DNA of 64,000 nucleotides from Pyropia yezoensis. Taxonomy: Eukaryota; Rhodophyta; Bangiophyceae; Bangiales; Bangiaceae. The DNA lies in the NCBI GenBank assembly GCA_009829735.1, contig CM020620.1, forward strand, positions 28,242,951 to 28,306,950, given 5' to 3'. Position numbers and translations under genes: made by a program. The notes under the pieces are model-generated. The model had not been told where the DNA came from. It made no database searches and was given only the letters and a program-made list of their open reading frames with translations. The stretch's first letter is position 1; each line of letters begins with the position of its first letter. Shown in pieces: positions 1 to 10,213 of the stretch.

Positions 1-2
1 CT

Positions 3-71
3 GAGAGCGACGTCGCTGCGATTGAAGAGGCAATGGATATGGTTCTGGACGGGGAGGAGGACGACCTGTGA
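3..71 (+). CDS. C-terminal end of an unidentified protein (5' part outside the window)
   Basis: Frame 3 is open from the window edge to a TGA at 69-71 and encodes a short acidic tail ending EEAMDMVLDGEEDDL. Codons end mostly in G or C, as in the other genes here. Only 22 residues are visible, so no family can be assigned. The acidic, Asp/Glu-rich ending resembles the tail of the KDZ transposase at 17-21 kb, but that likeness is compositional only. Confidence 0.4.
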   Translation, partial: ESDVAAIEEAMDMVLDGEEDDL

Positions 72-755
72 GTGTGTTTCTACACACTTTTATTGTTTTT
101 GTTTTACGCTTGCCCCCACATCATTCACTTGTCCCGATACAACCTCCGTGCGTCGTACCGCCTCCGTCTGCGTCACGTCACCTGCGTGCCCCTCCGTACC
201 CTGCCGGTCTCCTTGTACTCCCCATCTGCGGCCATGAGTTTCGGTTGGGCACCATTCTCGCGAGCCCCCCCCGCATCCCCATCCCGCTCCGCCGCCCCCC
301 CCCCGCATCTCTCCTCCTTCACGACGATCCTCCCAGTCGCAGACGACGTCCGCCTCCTCTGTACGCAAGTCCCCTTCACATTTTTCCTGGCCAAGTCAGA
401 ACAGGCCTTTTCGTACTTTGTAGGATCGATGTTGCGATTCCTCTCGCGAACGGACACATTACTGCACTTGGTGGTACATCAAGTCGGAACAGTACTGTTC
501 CGACTCCAAATGGTGCGGTACAGAAGTGGGCTACTTCCTCGGGAGACCCGTGGATATGATCGCGTACGCACTGTGCTTACTCAGTACTTGCTGAAAGTCT
601 GTGCACTTTTTCACTGTGCGTACTGCAAGTGGGCGGATTGTGCCGAGTACTGAAAGCGCGTTTGCGAAAACACCCTGGCCTTTTCATCATCTGGGCCTCA
701 CTGAGAGGCTACTTCAGGCGTCTGCTCTATCCGGTTCGATGGGTGCGCTGCATCT
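72..755. other. Intergenic sequence, no gene seen
   Basis: No reading frame here has coding character. The stretch is CT-rich up to about 400 and then more balanced. The only structured item is the perfect palindrome at 482-505. Confidence 0.5.
482..505. repeat. Perfect 24-bp palindrome
   Basis: AGTCGGAACAGT is followed directly by its exact reverse complement, with no spacer. The flanks (TGGTACATC on the left, TGGTGCGGTACA on the right) are weakly similar in inverted orientation, so it may be the centre of a decayed inverted repeat. Confidence 0.7.
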
Positions 756-2290
756 GTGACTAGATGCTCCTTGTGCGACGCTGGCGGCTCGCCGGCACCA
801 CCGGTCAGGTCGCAGCCGCCGCCGCCGCCGCCGCCGCCGCCGACACGCCCACGTCCATTTTCACTCTCCCAGCCGCCATCGACAGCGGCCGCGGCGGCAG
901 TGGCGCGACGGCGGCGGCGGCCGGCGCTGCTGGGCACGTGCGCGACGAGGACACCCCAGCCGCCACCCCCGCCGGGAGTGGTCCACGAGTGGGCGATGCC
1001 AGCCTTCCCTTAACGGACGCGGAGTCAGGCCGCCCACACGCACATATGCCACCACCATCACGGCCACCCCCGCCACCGCCGCCGGCGTGGGGCGGCGCCA
1101 GCGTGGCACCGCAGCCCGCGGCAACGGCCGCCGCAGTCCGCCGTGCGCTGCGCATGAGCACAGTGCGGCTAGGCTCCGGCCCATACATCGGCGCGCGGGG
1201 GGCCCAGCCAGCCGCCGCGCCGCCGCGGTCGCTGCCGTCGCTGCCGTCGCCGTCGACCAGTACGGATGGCGCGACCGCCATAGCCGCCGCGGTGAGGGTC
1301 GTCACCGTCAACGGGCGTAGCGCCACTGACGCTGCCGCCGCCGTTCCGGGCACCGGAGAGCCAGGTTCCTTCCCCGGTGGCAGTAACGGCAGCGGTGGCG
1401 GTGGCTTGGCCGGCGTGACAGACACGCCCATGCCCTCCATGGGCATCCACCCTCGCCCACCCCCCCCACCACCCCCTCCAAGCTCCAGGCTATCCCGCCG
1501 CGCAACCGACACACCGCGACCGACACGCAGTGGCCCAACGCGGACGCGCAGCAGCTGCCAGATACCGTCGGTGTGCCACAGCCCGCGCCTACCGCCGCCG
1601 CGGAGGGTGTCGGTGGCGGCCTGACGGCCGCCGGCGCTGCCACCTGCAACCGCCCGCCGCCCTCGCACCGCCGCCGCCGCCGCCGATGACGACGACGCTG
1701 CGCTGGCCGACCGCGGCCTCCACAAACGGGCGGCCGAGCGTGCCGCGACGGGTGGGGAGGAAGCGCGACGACGCCGCGGCCGCCGCGGCCCGCGCCGGCG
1801 ACCGCGGGGGCGCCGCCGCCGCTGATGATGGGGCCGCCGCCGCGGGGGCGCCGACGCCAACGAGCCCCGAACAGCCGGCGGGCGACGGTGCCGCCGCGGC
1901 CGCATACAGCGCCGCTTCCGCAGCGCCGGTGGCCGTGTCGGCAGGGAGGGCGGCGGAGGGGTGCCGAATGGGATTGGAGGTGGGGGCGGTCGTTGCCAGC
2001 GGCCGCCGCCGGTGCCTCGCCGCCGAAGCTGCGGTCCGGTGGGTGGCGGCGGTGACACCAGTGGAGGTGGGGGGACCGGCAAAAAGCGATTGCCCCTCCC
2101 CCTGCCCAACAGCAGCCCCCCCCCTCCACCAACATCATGAGCAGCTGCCCCTCTGCCCACCGCTACCGCAAAAAGCAGGGCAATCACTGTATTAAAGCGA
2201 GGGGGGCGAGAGTGGGCATCGAATAGAGACAAGCAGCATAGCGGAAGCCAAAGAGTGGACAGGGTCGTCAGGCAGGGCACATGACGCATA
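756..2290. other. Very GC-rich low-complexity tract with a (GCC)n microsatellite
   Basis: The sequence is dominated by GCC/CGG triplets, including an uninterrupted (GCC)n run at about 818-841. All frames on both strands are long and open because stop codons are rare at this composition. The conceptual proteins are only Ala, Pro, Gly and Arg runs. I see no domain and no supportable gene. Confidence 0.6.
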
Positions 2291-2560
2291 GCTCACCGTC
2301 CACATCCACCCCCCGACCCCCTCATCGAACCCCTCTACTGCCAGGCATCACCGTCGAACGTACCAATGAGCCTACGCTAGAACAGGTCCGTCTTATCCCG
2401 GGAAAACCCCGACAGAGAAGAACGTACCCACTTCACCCCCGTCAACGTCTCCCCGTCCGTGGCCGCCTGCCCGTCCGCAACGGGCGCGACGCCTGCCCAC
2501 CCCTAGCAACGGCACCAACCAACCCCCCCCGAGGTATGTATGTACAGTCGGTATCCAATA

Positions 2561-2679
2561 TTGTGCGTCCCGTAAAAAGTGGACGTGCAAGGGTCGTGCA
2601 GTGTGGGTTTGATTGGTCCAGTGGCCGATATTTGACATGATCACGACACGAGCACGTCCACTTTTTACGGGACGCACTG
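2561..2679. mobile_element. 119-bp MITE with Tc1/mariner-like ends and TA target duplication
   Basis: The 26-bp inverted ends at 2563-2588 and 2652-2677 match exactly (GTGCGTCCCGTAAAAAGTGG and onward). The right end reads CAGTGCGTCCCGT in reverse complement and is bounded by TA; the left end is also preceded by TA (2559-2560, 2680-2681). TA duplication plus a CAGTG-type terminus is typical of Tc1/mariner. There is no coding capacity, so it is non-autonomous. Confidence 0.8.
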
Positions 2680-2736
2680 TATTACTTGCCCACTTGGACA
2701 CGCCCGGTTCGACGTGCGACCAAATCGGAAAAACGA

Positions 2737-2812
2737 TCTCTGCGGTGCCGATTTGTGGTCATCTGTCGACTTCCTCTCTGCGGTGCCGATTTGTGGTCAT
2801 CTGTCGACTTCG
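2737..2812. repeat. Tandem duplication, 38-bp unit x2
   Basis: The unit beginning TCTCTGCGGTGCCGATTTGT occurs twice head to tail with a 38-bp period. Apart from the final base the copies are identical, indicating a recent duplication. Confidence 0.85.
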
Positions 2813-2891
2813 TCGCAGAACGGCTGTGTGGCGCGCTACAGAAAAATGCTCACAGCTTTGCCGTTGGGGCGAGTAGAGTCTCACAGGCGCC

Positions 2892-3149
2892 ATGGGGAGA
2901 AAGGTCGGAACCCCTCTGAGCCCCCAGCAGGAGGGAGCCATGCACAAGATGGTCGCAACCGGAAAGTTCTATGGCGCCATCGCCTCGTTTTTGACCCTAC
3001 AGCAGAGAACGGTTGCCTACGTGACGGTACGGGCCGGGTGCCCCAATACTGGGCCTCACAAGGAGACCAGAGGCCTTCCGAAGGCTATGAGCCCTCAAGA
3101 GCTCCAAGGCCTCAACGGATGGAGAACGACAACCCTTTGGCGGCAATGA
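2892..3149 (+). pseudogene. Fragment resembling the N-terminal HTH of a Tc1/mariner transposase
   Basis: An 85-residue frame starts MGRKVGTPLSPQQ and continues with a helix-turn-helix-like pattern (GKFYGAIASFLTLQQRTVA, then YVTV). This matches the usual layout of Tc1 transposase DNA-binding domains: a basic start, LS..Q, an IA..L helix, then TV..V. The rest of the frame, and the sequence to 3.5 kb, shows no DDE catalytic core, so this is at best a relic. It lies about 210 bp from the MITE with Tc1-like ends, which fits a decayed parent element. The call rests on motif resemblance only. Confidence 0.35.
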
Positions 3150-3159
3150 CCGAAACAGC

Positions 3160-4879
3160 GGAAAAGCTCAATACGGAGCGAACCAAGCCTCTGGCGGGGT
3201 CCTCCCTCCCTCCAGTGCCCCTTTACACCGTACGAAAGACCGTGAAGGTGTTGGCGTTGTCGTCCCATACCCCCGCCAGAACATGGCTCGCGGCGTGCGC
3301 GCGGTGGTGGCTGCCAGAGGGGCATGCACGAAGTCTTTCTGGGTTTACTGCACCGTGAAGGACGGTTCCAAGAAGGATCAAAATGATTATCAGGATTGGC
3401 CGTCTTGGGTGGGCAAATAATATTGGGTACCAACTGTACATACTCTTCCAGAGGCCACCCCCCTCTCCCGTCACTCGGCCAAACGCGGACCCAGCTTTTT
3501 GCATTTTTACCGACCGGCCTCACAGTGCCCTCAGAGCGGGGTGCAGAGGACTGCATCCCACTTACCACACATTTACTGGTGGGACTTCCGACAATCGGGC
3601 CCGACGCACACGGGATCGATGCATCGTTTACGACCCCTCAGACAGATGTTTATATGCTTTGCCTCCGTATGAGAAGGGATAACATCCATACGACACAAAA
3701 ACTCGTAAGAAGCTTGGTGGGGGGCTGGTCCATACATTTGTCGTCGAATAAACGACGGGGATCCTCACAAAGAGGGAGAAACGGCCGGTACGACGACACA
3801 AAAAACACACCTCGGATCGACACAATACAAGACGAATACTCCCGCAACAGCACTGGGAGTTAACCGTACTTAAACGGGGTCTCGGGATGGGACATGGTGT
3901 GATTTCGTGGGGTTATTTTAAAATGATGTGTAGTACCCTAGACTAAAGTCCAGGGAAACGTAGATAGATAGATAGATAGACGCTTGGTGACAAACCCAGC
4001 AAGCGTATTGGCTAATGTCGTATTGGAACGAGCATCAAGTGAGTTCGGAGGGCGTCCGATCGTCCCGGGTAGTGTGAGGCTGCGGGGGCCCAGACGGCGG
4101 GGAGGCAGAGGCCAATGCACGCATGAGGGATCCACAGCCGCGTGAGGGCGCGCCCCCTCCCCACGCCCAGTTAGGAGCGGTCTCCTGGGTGAGAAACATC
4201 TCGTTGGTTGAAAACCCTCGGCAACTCCCAGAGAGAACGCGGAAGGCCGCGCAAGAGAGACACAAACATGCCCCTGAGGCCAGGCTGACTGGAAAGAAAT
4301 ACCCGCATCAAACACCATCAGATGCGCTATGAGCTCTTCTTTTTATGCACATTTTTTCTTGTCTCTATCATTTGTGCTTCACTCTGCTTCACGGGGGCAC
4401 AAAGCCAGATGACCGCAAACAGGCCCTCTCAACTGGGCGTGTCCCACGTGCACAACTCGCCCTCATCTGCTCCGACCCTGAGTGGTTTTTTTCCCGTTGT
4501 GGACGGAGAAGTGCTGCATACGGCTGAGCGTCGGCAGCATTGTGGTTGGCACCCAGTGGCCGCGTCACCTGACCGTATCCTTCATCGCAGCACACTACCT
4601 CCTTGCCATCTCCCCCCCATGCCACCTGTTCTCCTTCCCCCCCACCTTCCTTCGTCCTCTGGTCCTTGTCCTCCACCACCCCACCAGACAGTGTGCGAAC
4701 CATTTAAGCCCTTTGGCGTGACGTGTGAGTGAGGCACGTGTGCCGACGGAGAGCGGCGGACGAAGGCGCTGCTGGAACCTTCTGGTGCGCTAAGAGGCGT
4801 CGCGTTGGCGACGCCAGCAAGGCTGTCAGGCTTCGAAGAGGATTGGACCTCCTTGGCTGATGCGTGTGATGTCACAGGC
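3160..4879. other. Intergenic sequence with a (TAGA)5 microsatellite
   Basis: The sequence is of mixed composition without a coherent reading frame. A TAGA tetranucleotide array lies at 3961-3980. The frame that starts at 4805 runs straight into the minisatellite and is not treated as a gene. Confidence 0.5.
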
Positions 4880-5639
4880 GCCCCCCAACCGGTAGCAGCC
4901 CCCCCCAAGGCAGCATCCGCCGCCCCCGCGCCGGTACCAGGCGCCCCCCCCCCGGTAGCAGCCGCCCCCCAGGCAGCAGCGGGCGCCCCCCCGCCGGAAG
5001 CAGGCGCCGCCCCCCCGGTAGCAGCCGCCCCCCCGACGGTAACAGCCCCCTTCCAGACACCAGCTGCTGCCCCACAACCGATGGCAGCCCCCCCCCCCAG
5101 GCAGCAGCAGCCTGTCCGTCCCCCCGGTAGCATCCGCCCCCCTACCGGCAGCAGCCGCCCCCGAATAGGTAGCAGCAGTTGCCCCCACACCGGTAGCACA
5201 CCCCAACTGGTAGCAGCAGCTGCCCCACCGGTAGCAGGCACCCCCGGGCAGCAGCGGGCGCCCACCCGCCGGTACCTGCCGCCCCCCAGGCACCAGCAGG
5301 TGCCCCCACGCCGGAAATAGGCGTCCTTCCCCCGGTAGCAGCCGCCCCCGCGCCAGCAGCGGGCGCCCCCGCGCGGGTATCAGCCGCCCCCCGGCCGCAG
5401 CAGCCGCCCCCCCGCCGGTACCAGCCGCCATCCACCGGTAGCAGCCGCCCCGCCACAGGTAGCAGCCGCCCCCCCGGCAGCGGCAGCCGCCCCCCAACGG
5501 GAGGCTGCCGTCCCCCGCCGGCAGTCGCCCCTCAGGCACCAGCATGAGCCCCCCCGCCGGTAGCAGCCGCCCCCCTGGCTGCAGCAGCCGCCCCCACTGG
5601 TAGCAGGCGTCCACCCCGCCGGTACCAGCCCCCCCCACG
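4880..5639. repeat. C-rich minisatellite, block 1
   Basis: Imperfect tandem units of about 24-30 bp built on CCGGTAGCAGCCGCCCCCCC and CCGGTACCAGCC variants. The plus strand is C-rich and the minus strand carries regularly spaced G-runs. Conceptual translation gives (A/P)n V(P/A)AA repeats in several frames. No frame is favoured, so it is annotated as repeat DNA rather than a Pro-rich gene. Confidence 0.75.
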
Positions 5640-5983
5640 GCAGCAGGCCTCCCCATCCCAAGGGCGTCTACTGCGACTTGCAGGCTACACCATCTACCGT
5701 CTTCCTGCAGCTGCCACCTCCCCGCGTCCCCAACACCCCGTCCCGGCCGGCGGCAGGGCCCCGCCTGGCGCGTGACGGCCAGGGTACGCCCGCCCGCGTC
5801 CCATGTTTTGCCCTCTTCCCCAGCCCCCCTGGCTGGCCCCCTACCTCCGTGCTGCGGTAGACACCATCCCCCTGCATGCCTGAGTCATCCCCCGCGGCCT
5901 CTCGCCACTTCCGGTAGGTATCTCCCATGGCCGTAGCGGTCTATCGTCGGCCGTAGCTGCGCCTCCCAGACGCATCAATTCCC
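5640..5983. repeat. Segmental duplication, copy 1 (partner 8311-8647)
   Basis: About 340 bp immediately after minisatellite block 1, from GGCAGCAGGCCTCCCCATCC to CAGACGCATCAATT. It recurs with high identity after block 2, so block plus flank was duplicated together. Confidence 0.8.
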
Positions 5984-6016
5984 CAGTGTGACGAACTTGC
6001 AGGCTGGTGGAGGTAA

Positions 6017-6271
6017 ATCCCCCCCCCCTCCCACGTCCACGTTATCCTCCTCCTTTAGTCCTGCTCATCATCATCATCATCCGTGCCCTCGACCTCCCGA
6101 CCTCCCCCCCCTCCCCCCCCAAGTCTTCGTGGAGGAGTCCCCGCGAATCGGGGGGGGGGGAAAACCATGGGCGACCAGCACGCCCGTCTCGATGGCTGGG
6201 GTCAGAGTGCTGATAGGGCAGCCCCATCGCAGTGCGCGCCGCCGCCTTTGCCGCGCGCGCCGCCTGGCACA
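6017..6271. repeat. Dispersed ~250-bp repeat, copy 1 (partner 24863-25112)
   Basis: It begins in a C-run, contains TCCCACGTCCACGTTATCC and AAGTCTTCGTGGAGGAGTCC, then a G-run, then ATGGGCGACCAGC, and ends near a GCGCGCCGCC stretch. The same order of motifs, in the same orientation and about 90% identical by eye, occurs 18.8 kb away. Confidence 0.8.
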
Positions 6272-6279
6272 TACTACCG

Positions 6280-8310
6280 GTACCAGCCGCCCCGAACCGG
6301 TGGCAGCCGCCCCCCCCGCCGGTACCAGCCGCCCCCCCACCGGTAGCGGCCGCCCCCCCAGCTGCAGGAGCCGCGCCCCCACCGGTACCAGCCGCCCGCC
6401 CCCCAGAAGGAGACGCCCCCCATGGGTACCAGCCGCCCCCCCAACGGCAGCGGCCGCCCCCCCGGCTGCAGGAGCGGACCCCCCGGCTGCAGCAGCCGCC
6501 CCCACCGCCGATACCAGCCGCCACCCCGGCTGCAGCAGCTGCCCGCCCACAAATAGTGGCCGCCCCCCGACCGGTACCAGCCGCCCCCCCGCCAGTAGCG
6601 GCGGCCCCACCGCCAATACCAGCCGCCACCCCCCCCGGAAGCAGCCGCCACCCCCGGCCGCTGCAGCCCCCCCCCCCCCAGTAGCAGCCGCCCCCCAACC
6701 GGTAGCGGCCGCCCCCCCGGCAGCAGCAGCCGCGCCCCCACCGGTACCAACCGCCCGCCCCTCAGAAGAAGCAGCCCCCCCCCCGGTAGCGGCCGCCGCT
6801 CCGCCTGCAGCAACCGCCCCCCCGGCTGCACCAGCCGCCCCCCCACCGGTAGAGGCAGCCCCCCTGCCGGTACCAGCCGCCACCCCACCGGTACGAGCCG
6901 CCCCGCCGCGGTAGCGGCCGCCCCCCCGGCGGTACCAGCGGCCCCCCCCCCCCACAAGCAGCCGCCGCCCCGGCCGCTGCAGCCCCCCCCCCCCTAGTAG
7001 CAGCCGCCTCCCAACCGGTAGCGGCCGCCCCCCCGGCTGCAGCAGCCGTGCCCCCACCGGTACCAGCCGCCCGTCCATCTAAACAAGCCGCCCACCCACC
7101 GGTAGCGGACGCCGCATCGGCTGCAGCAACCGCCCCCCCGGCTGCACCAGCCGCCCCCCAACCGGTAGCGGCAGCCCCTCTGCCGGTACCAGCCGCCCAC
7201 CCACCGGTACCAGCCGCCCCCCCGCCGGTACCAGCCGCCCCCACACTCGTACCAGCCGAACACCCACCGGTACCGGCCGCCCCCACACCGGTACGAGCCG
7301 CCCCAACTGCCAGAAGCCGCCGCCCGCCCTCCAGGAGCAGCCCCCCCCCACCGGTACCAGTCGCTCCCCCACCGACACCGGCCGCCCCCGCGGCTGCAGC
7401 AGCCGCGCCCCCAACGGTATCAGCAGCCCGCCGCCCAGAAGCAGCCGCCCCCCCACCGGTAGCGGCCGCCGCCGCGGCTGCAGCAACTGCCCCCCCGGCT
7501 ACAGCAGCCGCCCCCCCGCCGGTACCAGCCGTCCCCCCACCGGTAGCGACAGCCCCCCCCCCCGTTGCAGCCGATCCACACCGGTAGCAGCCGCTGCCCC
7601 GGCTGCAGCAGCCGCCCCCCGATCGGTACCAGCCACCCCCCCGCCGGCAGCGGCCGCCCCCCCGCCGGTACCAGCCCCCCCCCCCACCAGAAGCAGCGCC
7701 CCCCCCCCCACTAGCAGCCCCCCACCCCCTTTGAGCAGCCGCCCCCCACCGGTCGAGGCAGCTGCCCCGGCTGCAGCAGCCGCGACCCCACCGGTAGCAG
7801 CCGCCCGCCTCCCAGAAGGAGCCGCCCCCCCACCGGTCGCGGCCGCCCCCCTACTCGTACCAACCGCCCCCCCACCGGTAGCGGCAGCCCCCCTGCCGGA
7901 ACCAGCCGCCCCCCCACCGGTACCAGCCGACCCCGCACCGGTACCAGCGGCCCCCCCGCCGGTACCAGCCGCCCCCCCAGCCGTAGCAGCCGACCCCCCG
8001 GCTGCAGCAGCCGCCCGCCCACCGGTAGCGGCCGCCCCCCCACCGGTACCAGCCGCCCTCCCACCGGCACCAGCGGCCCCCCCGCCGGTACCGGCCGCCC
8101 CCCCTGCCGGTACCAGCCGCCCCCCCACCGGTGCCGGCCGCCGCCCCGGCCGCTGCAGCCCCCCCCCCCCACTACCAGCCGCCCCCCCACCGGTAGCAGG
8201 TGGGGCGGGGGGGAGCCGCTTTCCATCGGTAGCAGCCGCCCCCCCCCCCCGGTACCAGCCGCCCCGACCCGTAGCAGGCGGCCGCCCCGCCGGTACCAGC
8301 GTCACCCCCC
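6280..8310. repeat. C-rich minisatellite, block 2 (~2 kb)
   Basis: A long run of diverged 24-36 bp units such as CCACCGGTACCAGCCGCCCC and GGCTGCAGCAGCCGCC. KpnI-like GGTACC and PstI-like CTGCAG cores recur at short intervals. C-runs of 5-9 are spaced through the whole block, giving strong G-quadruplex potential on the minus strand. Several overlapping open frames exist on both strands, none with non-repetitive protein sequence. Confidence 0.75.
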
Positions 8311-8647
8311 GGCAGCAGGCCTCCCCATCCCAAGGGCGTCTACTGCGACTTGCAGGCTGAACCATGCATCGTCTTCCTGCAGCTACCGACCCCCCGCGCC
8401 ACCAGCACCCCGTCCCGGCCGGCGGCAGGCCCCAGCCTGGCGCGTGGCGGCCAGGGTACACCCGCCCGCGTCCCATCTTTTGCCCCCTGCCCCAGCCCCT
8501 TTGGCTGGCCCGCTACCTCCGTGCTGCGGTAGACACCATCCCCCTGCATGCCTGAGTCATCCCCCGCGGTCTCTTGCCACTTCCGGCATCTCCCATGGCC
8601 GTAGCGGTCTATCGTCGGCCGTAGCTGCGCCCCCCAGACGCGTCAAT
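8311..8647. repeat. Segmental duplication, copy 2 (partner 5640-5983)
   Basis: Begins with the same CAGCAGGCCTCCCCATCCCA segment as copy 1 and ends CAGACGCGTCAATT. It differs by scattered substitutions and small indels. It follows minisatellite block 2 as copy 1 follows block 1. Confidence 0.8.
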
Positions 8648-8883
8648 TGCCCTTGCAGCTGATGGAGACGAATCCGCAGGCTGCGGGACTCGCGCGAGCG
8701 AACTTGCAGTCTGCAAGTTCAAACGAGTATATCCTACCTGGGCTGGAGGCAGCACCCGACCGCCGCCCGCCCTCAGCCACACTGGCCGTCCCCCCTCCCT
8801 CCTCCCGTCCGCAGGCGCCCAACCCACCCAGTGGCAGCCGCCCTTCACCCGGCAGCAACGCAGGTGGACACCACCCAATATGT

Positions 8884-8918
8884 ATAATGCCAGGGTTGGT
8901 TGGATAGGGGGGCTAGAT
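8884..8918 (+). repeat. Candidate left terminal inverted sequence of a large element
   Basis: ATAATGCCAGGGTTGGTTGG followed by ATAG and a G-run is matched in inverted orientation at 21525-21559 (ATAATGCCAGGGTTGGATTG then GA, CTAG and a G-run). The match is 16 bp exact, then gapped. No matching target duplication was found beside it. Confidence 0.3.
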
Positions 8919-9189
8919 GCGACGACCCGGCGTCCAACCCTTCCTGCACCAATTTCATTGGTCGCTCATCGGCACTACACAGCCTGTTTGCATGGCTAGC
9001 TTAAGCCCCCTGGCGGATCCTGACTGGTCCATGATCCCTGGTTTGAACGCCCGTGCGGTCTGGTTTGAACGCCCACGCCCCCCGTCGGCCATTCAAACCG
9101 GCCTCTAGGCCGTGCACACAGCCCCCATCGCTGCCGCCCCACTGCTGCCCCCCGCACACCGCCGCGTGCTCCCCGCCACCTTCCCTCCA

Positions 9190-9800
9190 GCCGCTGTCGT
9201 CCGACGCCGCCCCCCTCGCCACGGACACTGCTGGACACCGCCACCCCCCGCGGTGACGGCTGCCGCCGTCCAGCGTCGACCACCCCCCCCCACGTCGGCG
9301 GCAGCCGGCGCAGGTGCAGCCGCCGCCCCCGGAGACGGCAGCTGCGATCCATTGGTGCCGCCCCCCCATGCCGCGCTGCCGCTGCCGTCTTCTGCCACCT
9401 CCCTCACCGACGGGCGGTGCTGTCCGCCTCCACCCCTCTCGACGGCGACTGCTGCCGTCCAGCGCCGTCCACCCCCCCCCCCAACCTCGTTGGCGGCCGG
9501 TGGCGGCGCCGACGCCGCCCCAGGCGCTGTCACCGGCGACAACAGCCGCGATCCGTCGGCGCCGCTCCTCCCCCCCGGGCTGCCGCTGCCGTCTACCGCC
9601 ACCTCCCTCACCGGCGGGTGCTACTGTCCGCCGCCAATCCCCCCGACGCCGGCTGCTGCCGTCCAGCGCCGTCCACCCTCCCCCCCCCCACTTCGGTGGC
9701 GACCGGTGGCGGCTCCGACGCTGCCCCAGGCGCTGCCCCCGCCGACGGCAGCCGCGACCCGCCGGCCGCTGGTCCCCCCTGACGGCTGTCGCGTTCCGGC
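9190..9800 (+). repeat. Three diverged tandem units of ~190-200 bp
   Basis: The plus-strand frame shows AVQRRPPPP-type segments recurring at 63- and 67-residue spacing, followed each time by an Ala/Gly-rich stretch and LPLPS.ATSLT-like sequence. The period is close to a multiple of three and the frame stays open from 9112 to 9987, so a coding repeat is possible. The composition is too simple to call a gene. Confidence 0.5.
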
Positions 9801-10213
9801 CTTGCCCACATCCGGGAGAAGCAGGGCATTCCAGTGGCGAATGCCCTTGATTGGCGGCCGCCGCCGGCACGGTCACTTCGGCAGGGGTTGCCGCTCATCG
9901 GCACACCGCCGTTGGCGACCAGTGGTGCATGCACCGCCACGGCTTGGCGGGCGCCTCACGTCCTGGCGCTCTTCTGGCGGCTGTTAGCCCCATCACGCCC
10001 CTGCCGCTGCCTTCCTCCCGCGCGATCTGATCGCGAGCCCGGTCGGCTGCTTCTGTTTCACAAACCGCAGCTGCCGCCCTACAGCATCTATCTAGGCCTG
10101 CCCGCCATCCTCGACACCGGCGGCCACCAGTGCTCCACCTACGACGCCTACTGTCAATCACTGGCGACCCACACTGACGACAGCTGCTCCGACGCGTCAG
10201 GGATATCTACCCA

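Noticed and set aside
805-2289. Minus-strand 494-residue frame with a hydrophobic N-terminus
   Set aside because: The rest is Gly/Pro/Arg/Ala low complexity from CGG triplets, several frames on both strands are equally open, and no domain is visible.
4805-8476. Pro/Ala-rich and Gly-rich frames across the minisatellites
   Set aside because: Six frames are partly open, unit lengths are not consistently multiples of three and the sequences carry no non-repetitive protein segment.
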